Assembly: GCA_019636235.1 (NCBI GenBank)
Contig: JAHBXW010000009.1
Location: 140,673 to 204,672 of the forward strand
DNA: 64,000 nt
Source of the DNA: Planctomyces sp.
GTDB lineage: Bacteria; Planctomycetota; Planctomycetia; Planctomycetales; Planctomycetaceae
Direction: 5' to 3'
This document shows positions 9,696 to 18,186 of this stretch, in pieces (position 1 is the first letter of the stretch; each line of letters opens with the position of its first letter). The translations under genes were made by a program, and so were the position numbers. The notes under the pieces are model-generated. The model had not been told where the DNA came from. It ran no database searches and saw only the letters and a program-made list of their open reading frames with translations.

Positions 9696-9784
9696 CACAA
9701 TTTGCACTCGTCAATGGCCGTTTTGCAAATTGCAATGTGCCATTGCCGATGGCCAATCACCGATCCGCGTCGCCCGGTCGCGGA
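9696..9784 (+). repeat. Dispersed intergenic repeat, part B
   Basis: This is an AT-richer stretch with TTTGCAAATTGCAATGTGCC followed by ATTGCCGATGGCCAATCACC and a GATCC-GTCGCCC block. A diverged version occurs at 53574-53640 (TTGCAGTTTGCAATACTCGC, then ATTGCTGATGACCAATGACC and GATCC-GGTCGCCC). In both places it accompanies part A, so the two may be pieces of one composite element. Confidence 0.6.
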
Positions 9785-11179
9785 TTAGAAGTGAATCGCC
9801 CGGCGGTCGACCGCCAGCGCCGCTTCCTTGACCGCTTCCGCCAGCGTCGGATGCGCGTGGCACACGCGGGCCAGATCCTCGCTGCTCGCCCCGAACTCCA
9901 TCGCTGCCGCCGCCTCGGCGATCAGCTCGCCCGCATGCGGCCCGATGATGTGCACCCCCAGAATCCGGTCGGTCTCCTCGTCCGCGAGAATCTTGACCAG
10001 TCCGTCGGTGTGGCCGCCGGCCTTCGCGCGGCCGTTCGCCAGAAACGGAAACGTTCCCTTGCGGTATTTCCGGTTTGACTGCTTGAGGGCGTCCTCCGTC
10101 TGTCCGACGGTGGCGATCTCCGGTTCGGTGTACACGACGCCGGGGATTACGCCGTAATTCACGTGCCCGTGGCCCGTGATGATCTGCTCGACGCAGGCGA
10201 CGCCTTCCTCCTCCGCCTTGTGAGCCAGCATCGCTCCGCCGATGACGTCTCCGATCGCGTACACGCCCGGAGCCGTCGTTCGAAACTCCGCATCGACCGT
10301 AATGAACCCGCGTTTGTCGGTCTGGACGCCAACCGTCTCCAGCCCGAGGTTCTGCGAGTTCGGCTTGCGGCCGACCGCGACCAGCACCCGGTCGCAGCGG
10401 ACGGGGTCCGCCCCCTCGATTTCAATTTCGACCGCCTTCTTCAGCGTCCGGACGCCCGTGACACGCGAGCCGAGCCGGAAATCGAGCCCCTGTTTCTTGA
10501 AGATCTTCAAGCCCTCGGCGGCGAGTTCCGAATCCATGCCGGGCAGGATCCGGTCCAGGTATTCCAACACCGTGACCTGCGAGCCGAGCCGTCGCCAGAC
10601 AGTGCCGAGTTCGAGCCCGATGTAACCCGCACCGATCACGACCAGCCGCGAGGGCACATCGGAAAACGACAGCGCCTCGGTGCTGCTGACGACGCGATCG
10701 CCGTCGAGTTCGATCCCGGGGAGCGTGGCGGGCAGGCTGCCGGTCGCGAGCAGGACGAAGTCCGCGGTGAGCGTCTGCGCGGCGCCTTTGCCCTCGACGA
10801 CGACGCGTCCCGGCCCGTCCAGCCGGCCGCGCCCCAGAACGCGGGTGATCTTCCGCTTCTTGAACAGGCCGTCGATCCCCGCGGCGAGCGTTTTCACGAC
10901 GGTCGTCTTGTGGTCCAGCATGGCGGGCAGGTCCAGCGAGACGTTGTCGGCGACGATGCCTCGCCCCGCAAATCCCCCCCTGGCCGTTTCGTACAGAGCG
11001 CTCGATTCCAGAAGCGCCTTGCTGGGGATGCAGCCCACGCGGAGGCAGACCCCCCCGAGCTGCGGCTCGCTCTCGACGCAGGCGACCGTCTTGCCGAGCT
11101 GGGCGGCGCGAATCGCCGCGACGTACCCTCCGGGGCCTCCCCCAATGACGATCAGGTCAAAATGCGACGGTTTTTCCAT
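9785..11179 (-). CDS. lpdA: Dihydrolipoyl dehydrogenase (E3 subunit)
   Basis: A 464-residue flavoprotein of the pyridine nucleotide-disulfide oxidoreductase family. It reoxidises dihydrolipoamide of 2-oxoacid dehydrogenase or glycine cleavage complexes using FAD and NAD+. Seen here are the N-terminal FAD motif GGGPGGYVAAIRAAQLG, the redox-active disulfide in CLRVGCIPSKALL, the NAD-binding GAGYIGLELGTVWRRLG, the second FAD motif YAIGDVIGGAMLAHKAEEEG, and the C-terminal catalytic block CHAHPTLAEAV, all in family order and normal length. No E1 or E2 genes are adjacent. It lies 131 bases downstream of the GNAT gene on the same strand. Confidence 0.97.
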   Translation of the reverse strand: MEKPSHFDLIVIGGGPGGYVAAIRAAQLGKTVACVESEPQLGGVCLRVGCIPSKALLESSALYETARGGFAGRGIVADNVSLDLPAMLDHKTTVVKTLAAGIDGLFKKRKITRVLGRGRLDGPGRVVVEGKGAAQTLTADFVLLATGSLPATLPGIELDGDRVVSSTEALSFSDVPSRLVVIGAGYIGLELGTVWRRLGSQVTVLEYLDRILPGMDSELAAEGLKIFKKQGLDFRLGSRVTGVRTLKKAVEIEIEGADPVRCDRVLVAVGRKPNSQNLGLETVGVQTDKRGFITVDAEFRTTAPGVYAIGDVIGGAMLAHKAEEEGVACVEQIITGHGHVNYGVIPGVVYTEPEIATVGQTEDALKQSNRKYRKGTFPFLANGRAKAGGHTDGLVKILADEETDRILGVHIIGPHAGELIAEAAAAMEFGASSEDLARVCHAHPTLAEAVKEAALAVDRRAIHF

Positions 11180-11310
11180 TGCGGGCAGGTCAATCGGGGA
11201 AAGCGAAGCGGAGGTCAGGCGGCCCTGGGCCGGCGCGTGCCGACGCTAACGAATCAGGCGCGCCGTCGGAAGCCTGTGGACGGGCGATTCGGCGGGAGTG
11301 CGGGTGCGGC

Positions 11311-11961
11311 TCAGAGACAGGCGCGGGGAGCGTTCTCCGGATCGCGAATCGCCGATCCGGGCGCTGCTTCGATGCGGCGGAAGAACACCTGTCGGACGCG
11401 AAACCCCAGCGAGCGGTACAATTGCCCGGCCGAACGATTACAGGCCGTGACGTCGAGCTGAGCGACCTGGCAGCCCAGCGCCCGGCAGCTTCGGAGAGCC
11501 CTGACGAGCAGGGCGCGTCCCAGGCCGCGGCCCCGGAACTCAGGCAGCACGCCGAGCGTCTGCACTTGGACGACGCCCCGGCCCGCCTCGATGCACAGGA
11601 TCGCGCCGCAGGGGAGCGCGGGCGTGCTGCGTCCCTGCCACCGCTCGATCAGCCAGGCGCCCTCTGGAATGAACCGGCAGTTCGCAGCCGTGTTGCGGAC
11701 CATCTCGTCCGAGCCTTCCAACGTGGCGAGCGCTGGAATGAGGGCGGCGTCCAGGCCCGATCGAAAGCTCTCGTGAAGAACGATGGAAATGACAGGCGTG
11801 AGTTCGGGCCGCCAGCGCCTCCAGCCGAAGCGCGCCTCGAGTTCGGCGCCCGGCAACGGCGCCCGCGCCAGGTCCAGTTCCAGACGGTGACGACGAACAG
11901 GTGGGAGTGCGGGATGGTCGAGCACGGGTGACGCCTTGACGCGGCCGGTTCGGGCGAACAT
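11311..11961 (-). CDS. GNAT family N-acetyltransferase
   Basis: A 216-residue protein with the GNAT fold. The acetyl-CoA binding motif A is clear (VQTLGVLPEFRGRGLGRALL), followed by the motif B-like CNRSAGQLYRSLGFRVRQVF near the C-terminus. The N-terminal half could hold a second, degenerate GNAT module. The start is set at the ATG at 11961; the frame remains open to 12150 but that part is arginine- and proline-rich without family similarity. The substrate cannot be told from sequence. lpdA follows 131 bases downstream in the same direction, though no functional link is evident. Confidence 0.8.
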   Translation of the reverse strand: MFARTGRVKASPVLDHPALPPVRRHRLELDLARAPLPGAELEARFGWRRWRPELTPVISIVLHESFRSGLDAALIPALATLEGSDEMVRNTAANCRFIPEGAWLIERWQGRSTPALPCGAILCIEAGRGVVQVQTLGVLPEFRGRGLGRALLVRALRSCRALGCQVAQLDVTACNRSAGQLYRSLGFRVRQVFFRRIEAAPGSAIRDPENAPRACL

Positions 11962-12280
11962 CGCCTGCTGAAAGAATATTCCCGACGCCGGACCCCGGGG
12001 AAGGATGGAATCGGGTCCGTGGGCGGTTCCGCATCGGCGACCGCAGCGTCTCTGGGGGACGCGCCGGTTCTGCGGGGGGGCCGACTCGAAGAACAGGGCG
12101 GCGATCGCCGCCGCGTCTCGCCAACCGCTGCCTCCGCGAGGTTGTGGCATTGAGGTTGCGGCTTTTCGGAATCGCGGGGGCCGTTTACGATCCGCGCCGG
12201 CCGCTGGAGACGCCGCCGGCGGTCATGCGCTCCCTGTCCGGTACGACTCGAACCGGGACGCCCCTTTGTCCGTTTGCGCA
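11962..12280. other. Divergent intergenic region
   Basis: 319 bases separate the divergent GNAT gene and the 12281 membrane-protein gene. Open frames run through it in several phases, but none has family similarity or a convincing start. It should hold the promoters for both directions; I could not pick out a convincing pair of -35/-10 boxes. Confidence 0.5.
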
Positions 12281-12991
12281 ATGAACTACAAGCAGCTGGA
12301 CCCCGATCTGATCGTCGCCACGACGGAGCAGCTGTGTCGGCGGATTCGGGAGCGGTTTCCGACCGCGGGGCTGAACCGCTGCAGCGAGGCGCTGCTGGAA
12401 ATCACGCGTCAGTCGAAGGTGCGAGCGGCGCAGATCGGCGCGCCGATGCGGCGGCTGCGGATCGGCAGCGGCGCGGCCATTCTGTTGATCGTCTGCGTGT
12501 TCGTCGCCACGGTGATGCAGGTCCGGCTGGACGACAAGGATCTGCACTCCGGCGAGCTGATTCAGATTCTCGAGGCGGGCTTCAACGCGGTCGTTCTGGT
12601 GGGGGCGATCGTGGTGTTTCTGGTGACTCTGGAGACCCGGGTCAAGCGCCGCCGGGCGCTGCGCGCAATCCATGAGCTGCGGTCGCTGGCGCATATCATC
12701 GACATGCATCAGTTGACGAAGGATCCCGAGCGGCTGCTGCATGCCGGGGACGACACGGCCTCGTCGCCGAAACGGACGATGACGCAATTCGAGCTCAGCC
12801 GCTATCTTGATTACTGCAGCGAGATGCTGTCGGTGTGCGGCAAGGTCGCTGCGTTGTACATCCAGAACTTTGAGGACTCGGAATCGGTGGTCGCTGTCAA
12901 CGACCTCGAGGACCTGACATCGGGACTGACCCGCAAGATCTGGCAGAAGATCATGATTCTGCACACGCCGAAGGAGGAGGCGCGACGATGA
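12281..12991 (+). CDS. Conserved hypothetical membrane protein
   Basis: A 236-residue protein not assigned to a named family. It has two hydrophobic segments (about residues 65-82, AAILLIVCVFVATVMQV, and about 95-115, FNAVVLVGAIVVFLVTLE), followed by a basic loop and a helical cytoplasmic part with AIHELRSLAHIIDMHQLTKD. That last block is so regular that it is probably conserved among relatives. The start is at the ATG preceding NYKQLDPDL; the open frame upstream is not coding-like. Its stop overlaps the start of the HEAT lipoprotein (ATGA at 12988-12991), so the two products are translationally coupled and likely act together at the membrane. Confidence 0.75.
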   Translation: MNYKQLDPDLIVATTEQLCRRIRERFPTAGLNRCSEALLEITRQSKVRAAQIGAPMRRLRIGSGAAILLIVCVFVATVMQVRLDDKDLHSGELIQILEAGFNAVVLVGAIVVFLVTLETRVKRRRALRAIHELRSLAHIIDMHQLTKDPERLLHAGDDTASSPKRTMTQFELSRYLDYCSEMLSVCGKVAALYIQNFEDSESVVAVNDLEDLTSGLTRKIWQKIMILHTPKEEARR

Positions 12992-13863
12992 GGAAGCACA
13001 GGAATGGAATCCTCAGCGGGGCGGCCCGCGCGGGCGCGATTGGTCTGGCCGCCAGCCTGATCGCCGGCTGTCAGAAGGCGGACGCGCCCCTCGAATCGGG
13101 CTCGATATCCCCGTCTCCGGAACGTCCTCCGTCCGCGGTCGCATCGAATTCGTCGGGCTCAGCGGCCGCCTCCGACCCGACCAGTCCAGGGTTGCCCGCC
13201 GCTGTCGAGACGCCCCAGCTCTCCCGCGTTCCCGAGCGACCGGAGAGAATCTCGCCGCCGGAAGTCGTCGAGGCCTTCGAGAAGCTGTTTCAGCCGACGG
13301 TCGACGCCGCCGATTGGGAACGCACGCACGAATCGCTCGTCGATTCCGGGGCCTCGGCCGTGCCCCTGCTGGAAGCCGAACTGAAGTCGGAGGACGTCAA
13401 CCGCCGCGAGCAGGCGTCGTCGATTCTGGTGCTGATGGGGCCGGCCGCCGCGGAGGCGGTTCCGGCGCTGTTGGCGGCGCTGAAGGACAATTCGTCGTTC
13501 GTGCGGGCCAATGCGGCAGCGGCGCTGGCACAGTTCCCCGAACAGTTGACGTCGTCGCGGGATGTGCTCGTCGAGTTGCTGGAGTCGGACGAGCCGGAGC
13601 TGCGCCGGCTGGCGGCGATGAACCTGTCGCTGCTGGGCGAGTCGGCGTCGGACCTGGTGCCGCAACTGACGTTGGCGCTGGAGGACGCGGACGCGGATGT
13701 CGTGCGTCCGATCGTGGAGCTGCTGGGACAGATCGGCCCGGCAGCCCGTCCCGCGCTGCCAAAGCTGCAGCAGATCTCCGTCGAGCGAGACGGGGAGATC
13801 CGCGAGGCAGCGACGTTCGCCGTTCAGCAGATTGAAGCCGAAGCGCCGGTCGCCGATCCGTGA
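12988..13863 (+). CDS. HEAT-repeat lipoprotein
   Basis: A 291-residue predicted lipoprotein. The signal peptide ends in a lipobox LIAGC with the lipidated cysteine at residue 28. A Ser/Pro-rich linker follows to about residue 85, then four or so HEAT/PBS-lyase-like repeats (for example ASSILVLMGPAAAEAVPALL and AAMNLSLLGESASDLVPQLT). HEAT repeats form a binding scaffold; the partner is not evident. The start ATG overlaps the stop of the upstream membrane protein and is preceded by a strong ribosome binding site (AAGGAGGAGG), which is uncommon in this window and supports the start. Confidence 0.85.
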   Translation: MRKHRNGILSGAARAGAIGLAASLIAGCQKADAPLESGSISPSPERPPSAVASNSSGSAAASDPTSPGLPAAVETPQLSRVPERPERISPPEVVEAFEKLFQPTVDAADWERTHESLVDSGASAVPLLEAELKSEDVNRREQASSILVLMGPAAAEAVPALLAALKDNSSFVRANAAAALAQFPEQLTSSRDVLVELLESDEPELRRLAAMNLSLLGESASDLVPQLTLALEDADADVVRPIVELLGQIGPAARPALPKLQQISVERDGEIREAATFAVQQIEAEAPVADP

Positions 13864-13940
13864 CGGACTCCGCCCTTTCGATCCCGGCGTCCGCTCGCCG
13901 CCCTGACCCGCATTGACCGACCTCCAGAACTCCCGACGCC

Positions 13941-15770
13941 ATGCCGCTCCCCGCACCGGAGAACCTCAACGTCATCCTGGCGACCGACTGCGGCAGCACG
14001 ACGACCAAGGCGATCCTGATCGAGAAGGTCAACGGGCATTACCGGCAGACGTTCCGGGGCGAGGCCCCGACGACCGTCGAGGAGCCGGTGGCGGACGTCA
14101 CGGTGGGGGTCGTCAACGCGGCGACGGAAGTCGGCGAGCTCGCGGGCCGGCCGCTCGTCGATGAACAGGGGCAATTGATCCGCCCGGCGCGGGACGGACG
14201 CGGCTGCGACATCTACATCTCGACATCGTCGGCCGGCGGCGGTCTGCAGATGCTGGTGACGGGCGTGGTCCGCGAGATGACAGCCGCCAGCGCGAAGCGC
14301 GCGGCGCTGGGCGCGGGGGCCATCGTGATGGACACGATCGCCTCCAACGACAAGCGCCGACCGCACGAGCAGATTCAGCGGATTCGGGAACTGCGTCCGG
14401 ACATGATCCTGATGGCGGGGGGCACGGATGGCGGCACGGTGACGCACGTCGTGCAGACGGCCGAGCTGATCGCCCCCGCGCGGCCGCAACCGCGGTTCGG
14501 CGGGCAATACCGCATGCCCGTGATTTTCGCAGGAAACCGGGATGCCGCGCCGCACGTCGCCGAGGTGCTGAAGGACATCGTCGATCTGTCGATCGTCGAG
14601 AATCTCCGTCCGGTGCTGGAACAGGAGAACCTGGGTCCGGCGCGGGACGCGATCCATGACTTGTTCCTCGAGCACGTCATGGCGCACGCTCCGGGGTACG
14701 ACAAGTTGATCGCGTGGGCGGACGCGCCCATCATGCCCACGCCGGGCGCCGTCGGCGACATCCTGCAGGAGATCGCGCGGCAGCGGGGCATCAACGTCGT
14801 GGGCGTGGACATCGGCGGCGCGACGACCGACGTGTTCAGCGTCTTCGAAAGCGGCGGGCAATCGGTGTTCAACCGGACTGTCAGCGCCAACCTGGGGATG
14901 AGCTACTCGATTTCGAACGTCTGCTCGGAGGCGGGCTTCCCGATGATCCTCCGCTGGGTGCCGATCGAAATGAACGAGCGCGAGCTGCGGAATCGCGTGA
15001 AGAACAAGATGATCCGCCCCACCACGATCCCGCAGACGCTGGAGTCGCTGATCTTCGAGCAGGCCGTGTCCCGGGAAGCCCTGCGGCTGGCCTACCTGCA
15101 GCACCGGGAATTCGCGACGACGTTGAAGGGCGTGCAGCAGCAGCGGTCGGTGGGGGACACCTTCTCGCAGCAATCCGGGGGGGCGTCCGTCGTGGACAAC
15201 ATGAAGCTGGATCTGCTGGTCGCCTCGGGCGGCGTGTTGTCGCACGCTCCGCGGATGGAGCAGACGGCGGCCATGCTGATCGACGCGTTCGAACCCGAGG
15301 GGGTGACGGAGCTGGCGAAGGACAGCATCTTCATGATGCCGCACCTGGGGGTGCTGGCGCAGGTGCATCCGCAGGCCGCGGTTGAAGTGTTCGAGCGGGA
15401 TTGCCTGATCACGCTGGGGACCTGCATCGCTGCGGCGGGGGCCACGCGTCCGGGCCGGGAGTGTTTTCGATACGTCGTGGAATTTGGCGACCAGCGGGCA
15501 GAGGGAGAAATGCCGTTCGGCGATCTGCGGCTGATCCGCCTGGGGCCGGAGCAGACGGCGCGGGTCGAGATCACGCCGGCGCGGGGCGTGGACGTCGGCG
15601 CGGGGCCTGGCAAGCCGCTGGTCCGGGAGGTTCGCGGCGGGACTGTCGGACTGATTCTGGACGCCCGCGGCCGGCCGCTGCAGTTGCCCGAGAATCGCGA
15701 GGAATGCCGCATCGTCGCGGACCGCTGGGCCCGCGCCCTGGAAATGTATCCCGACCTGAACTCCCTGTGA
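13941..15770 (+). CDS. glmL: GlmL/MutL family ATPase (glutamate mutase accessory protein-like)
   Basis: A 609-residue protein of the MutL (GlmL) family within the actin/Hsp70-like ATPase superfamily. Seen are the phosphate-1 motif TDCGSTTTKAIL (about residues 15-26), STSSAGGGLQMLV, MAGGTDGGTVTHVVQTAELI, and the phosphate-2 motif GVDIGGATTDVFSV (about 288-301). GlmL is encoded beside GlmE/GlmS in glutamate-fermenting bacteria and is thought to reactivate or protect the B12-dependent mutase. Here no GlmE, GlmS or other cobalamin enzyme lies nearby; instead the next genes encode a barrel-sandwich/KOW-like protein and a DUF6754-like membrane protein. The symbol reflects family membership only; the real role is probably different. 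Confidence 0.85.
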   Translation: MPLPAPENLNVILATDCGSTTTKAILIEKVNGHYRQTFRGEAPTTVEEPVADVTVGVVNAATEVGELAGRPLVDEQGQLIRPARDGRGCDIYISTSSAGGGLQMLVTGVVREMTAASAKRAALGAGAIVMDTIASNDKRRPHEQIQRIRELRPDMILMAGGTDGGTVTHVVQTAELIAPARPQPRFGGQYRMPVIFAGNRDAAPHVAEVLKDIVDLSIVENLRPVLEQENLGPARDAIHDLFLEHVMAHAPGYDKLIAWADAPIMPTPGAVGDILQEIARQRGINVVGVDIGGATTDVFSVFESGGQSVFNRTVSANLGMSYSISNVCSEAGFPMILRWVPIEMNERELRNRVKNKMIRPTTIPQTLESLIFEQAVSREALRLAYLQHREFATTLKGVQQQRSVGDTFSQQSGGASVVDNMKLDLLVASGGVLSHAPRMEQTAAMLIDAFEPEGVTELAKDSIFMMPHLGVLAQVHPQAAVEVFERDCLITLGTCIAAAGATRPGRECFRYVVEFGDQRAEGEMPFGDLRLIRLGPEQTARVEITPARGVDVGAGPGKPLVREVRGGTVGLILDARGRPLQLPENREECRIVADRWARALEMYPDLNSL

Positions 15771-15843
15771 TCCGACCGGCTCGCGCCGCAGGCCATAAAC
15801 CAACTCCTTCAACCCACACGCCCCGAACGTCCCGCATCGCACC

Positions 15844-16971
15844 ATGGCACACGCATACACGCCCGGACTGCTGGTGACTCCCCGGATGCGGCACCGGGTG
15901 CGGCGCGTCCTGCCGATCGCCGGCGACGTGCTGGTCGAGCAGGGGGCGGCGGTCGGCTCGCAGGATGTCGTCGCCCGCACCTACATGCCGGGCGACGTGA
16001 CGCCCATCAACCTCGCCAATCAGCTGGCGATGCCTCCCGGCGAACTGGCGGGCGTGCTGCTCAAGCAGCCTGGCGAGGCCATCCAGAAGGGGGAGCCGCT
16101 GGCCCGAACAAAGGGGTTGTTCGGATGGTTTCAGTCGGAGTTCAAGTCGCCGGCGTCGGGGACGCTGGAGTCGGTGTCGAGCGTCACGGGGCAGGCGATG
16201 ATCCGCAGCGCGCCGTTGCCCGTGCAGGTGCTGGCCTACGTGGACGGGACGGTGATTGACGTGCTGCCGGGCGAAGGGGTCATCGTGGAGGCGGACGTGG
16301 CCTTCATTCAGGGGATTTTCGGCGTGGGCGGAGAGGCGTACGGGCCGATCCGCTGCATCGCGCGGTCGGCGAGCGAGGACGTGACTCCGGAATCGATTCC
16401 CGCGGACGTTCGCGGGGCAGTGCTCGTGGGCGGGGCGCGCATTCATCACTCGGCGATTCAGAAGGCGGTCGAACTCGGCGCGGCGGCGATCGTCGGCGGC
16501 GGCATCGACGACCAGGACCTGAAGACCGTGCTGGGCTACGATCTGGGCGTGGCGATCACCGGTTCGGAGAAGCTGGGCGTCACGATCATCATCACCGAAG
16601 GTTTCGGGGACATCGCGATGGCCGACCGGACGTTCGAACTGCTGCGCAGCCACGATGGGGCGCGCGTATCGGTCAACGGATCGACGCAGATTCGGGCCGG
16701 CGTGCAGCGGCCGGAGATCGTCATTCCGTTGGCGGATGAGGCGGCGTCCGGGGACGTCCAGGGAGCGCACGGCGGCGGCGTGCTGCAGGTGGGGTCGCCA
16801 GTGCGGATGATTCGCGATCCCTATTTCGGGATTCTGGGGACGGTGGCCGCGCTGCCGCACGAGCCGCAGATGCTGGGGTCCGGATCGCGGGCGCGGGTGC
16901 TGGAGGTGACGTGTCGGGACGGTCGTCGCGTGACCGTGCCCCGCGCCAACGTGGAGATTGTGGGAGCCTGA
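15844..16971 (+). CDS. GlmL-associated protein with barrel-sandwich-like N-terminus and KOW-like C-terminus
   Basis: A 375-residue soluble protein with no signal peptide and no family I can name with certainty. The N-terminal third contains biotinyl/lipoyl-like beta turns (LPIAGDVLVEQGAAVGSQDV and FKSPASGTLESVSSVTGQA) without the biotin/lipoate lysine motif, resembling barrel-sandwich hybrid domains. The middle has glycine-rich turns (GGARIHHSAIQKAVELGAAA and IVGGGIDDQDL). The last 50 residues hold a KOW-like motif (GSPVRMIRDPYFGILGTVAA) as in nucleic-acid-binding SH3-like barrels. It is 73 bases after the GlmL-like gene and 4 bases before the DUF6754-like gene, so the three act as one unit. 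Confidence 0.75.
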   Translation: MAHAYTPGLLVTPRMRHRVRRVLPIAGDVLVEQGAAVGSQDVVARTYMPGDVTPINLANQLAMPPGELAGVLLKQPGEAIQKGEPLARTKGLFGWFQSEFKSPASGTLESVSSVTGQAMIRSAPLPVQVLAYVDGTVIDVLPGEGVIVEADVAFIQGIFGVGGEAYGPIRCIARSASEDVTPESIPADVRGAVLVGGARIHHSAIQKAVELGAAAIVGGGIDDQDLKTVLGYDLGVAITGSEKLGVTIIITEGFGDIAMADRTFELLRSHDGARVSVNGSTQIRAGVQRPEIVIPLADEAASGDVQGAHGGGVLQVGSPVRMIRDPYFGILGTVAALPHEPQMLGSGSRARVLEVTCRDGRRVTVPRANVEIVGA

Positions 16972-16975
16972 GCCG

Positions 16976-18181
16976 ATGTTGTTGCCATTTCGCTGCCTGC
17001 TGCTGGCGTTCGCCGGAATCGCCGGCCTGTCCGTTGCGGCGCAGGCCGCGCCTCCATCGCCCCCGGGAGCGATCGAAGTTCGGGACGCGGCGTGGGACGC
17101 GGGCACAGCTGTCGACCTGAGCTTGTTTCCGTCGGCGGACGAAAGTCAGGATGCGCCGCTGGAGTACGTTGTGCAGATGTCGCACGAGCAGAACGGCGTG
17201 TTCAGGGAGATGCCGGCGACGGTCGAATCGCGGAGTTCGAATCAGGTCGTCCTCAGGGTCGCGGGACTGACGGCGGGTCAGGAGCATTGGTTCCGCGCGG
17301 CGGCTGTGAACGAGGCGGGGGAACGTTCGGCCTGGACCGCTGCGGGCACATCCGTGAGTCCGGTCCAGCAGTGGTTTGACGGTCGCAAACTGGGCTTTCT
17401 GGCGATCCTGTCGACCGTATGCGGATCGATTCTGGCATTCATCGCGCTGGCTCGCTCGGGGGCGCGGCTGTGGATTCGGCGGATCACGGGACTGGACGCG
17501 ATCGACGAGGCGGTGGGCCGGGCGACGGAAATGGGGCGGCCGTGCCTGTATATCGCGGGCGTTCAGGACCTCAATGAAATTGAAACGATCGCCGGCATTA
17601 CGGTGCTGTCGCGCGTGGCCGAGAAGGCGGCTGAATACGATGCGACGGTCGTCATGCCGACGAGCCGATCGCTGGTGATGACGGCCGCGCGGGAAACGAC
17701 GCAGGCGGCCTACATGACGGCGGGCCGCCCGGACGCCTACCAGGAGGACCGCATCTATTACGTGACGGACGAGCAGTTCGGGTTCGTGGCCCACGTCACG
17801 GGGCTGATGCAGCGGGAGAAGCCGGCGGCCTGCTTTTACATGGGGCAGTTCTACGCGGAGTCGCTGATGCTCGGCGAAACGGGCAACACGGTCGGCGCCA
17901 TTCAGATCGCCGGCACGGCACAGCCGGCGCAGCTGCCGTTCTTCGTGGCGGCGTGCGACTATACGCTGATCGGCGAGGAGTTCTTCGCGGCGTCGGCGTA
18001 TCTGTCGGGCGATCCGGATCAGTTGGGAAGTCTGAAGGGTCAGGATGTGGGCAAGCTGGTCGTAGCGGTGCTGCTGTTCGTGGGTTGCGGGCTGTTGACG
18101 CTGCAGAATCTGGCTCCGTCGCAGACGTGGGCGCAAGCGGGGGCGGACTGGCTGGCGAATTCGTTGTTGAGTTCGGGGTGA
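16976..18181 (+). CDS. DUF6754-like membrane protein with fibronectin-III-like domain
   Basis: A 401-residue protein. Residues 1-25 are a signal sequence (LLLAFAGIAGLSVAAQAAP). A fibronectin-III-like beta domain follows to about 125 (VVLRVAGLTAGQEHWFRAAA is a typical strand/turn). A transmembrane helix lies at about 130-155 (LGFLAILSTVCGSILAFIAL). A conserved domain with RPCLYIAGVQDLNEIETIAG and PTSRSLVMTAARETTQAAYM then leads to a C-terminal helix (LVVAVLLFVGCGLLTLQNL). I identify it as DUF6754-like from memory of that family; function unknown. The ATG lies 4 bases after the preceding stop, and the presumed XRE gene follows 5 bases downstream, so all four share a transcript. Confidence 0.72.
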   Translation: MLLPFRCLLLAFAGIAGLSVAAQAAPPSPPGAIEVRDAAWDAGTAVDLSLFPSADESQDAPLEYVVQMSHEQNGVFREMPATVESRSSNQVVLRVAGLTAGQEHWFRAAAVNEAGERSAWTAAGTSVSPVQQWFDGRKLGFLAILSTVCGSILAFIALARSGARLWIRRITGLDAIDEAVGRATEMGRPCLYIAGVQDLNEIETIAGITVLSRVAEKAAEYDATVVMPTSRSLVMTAARETTQAAYMTAGRPDAYQEDRIYYVTDEQFGFVAHVTGLMQREKPAACFYMGQFYAESLMLGETGNTVGAIQIAGTAQPAQLPFFVAACDYTLIGEEFFAASAYLSGDPDQLGSLKGQDVGKLVVAVLLFVGCGLLTLQNLAPSQTWAQAGADWLANSLLSSG

Positions 18182-18186
18182 GGGAC

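Noticed and set aside
13824..15980. 718-codon minus-strand frame opposite the GlmL gene
   Set aside because: The plus strand carries the ATPase motifs; the antisense product is His/Arg/Pro-rich with no recognisable domain.
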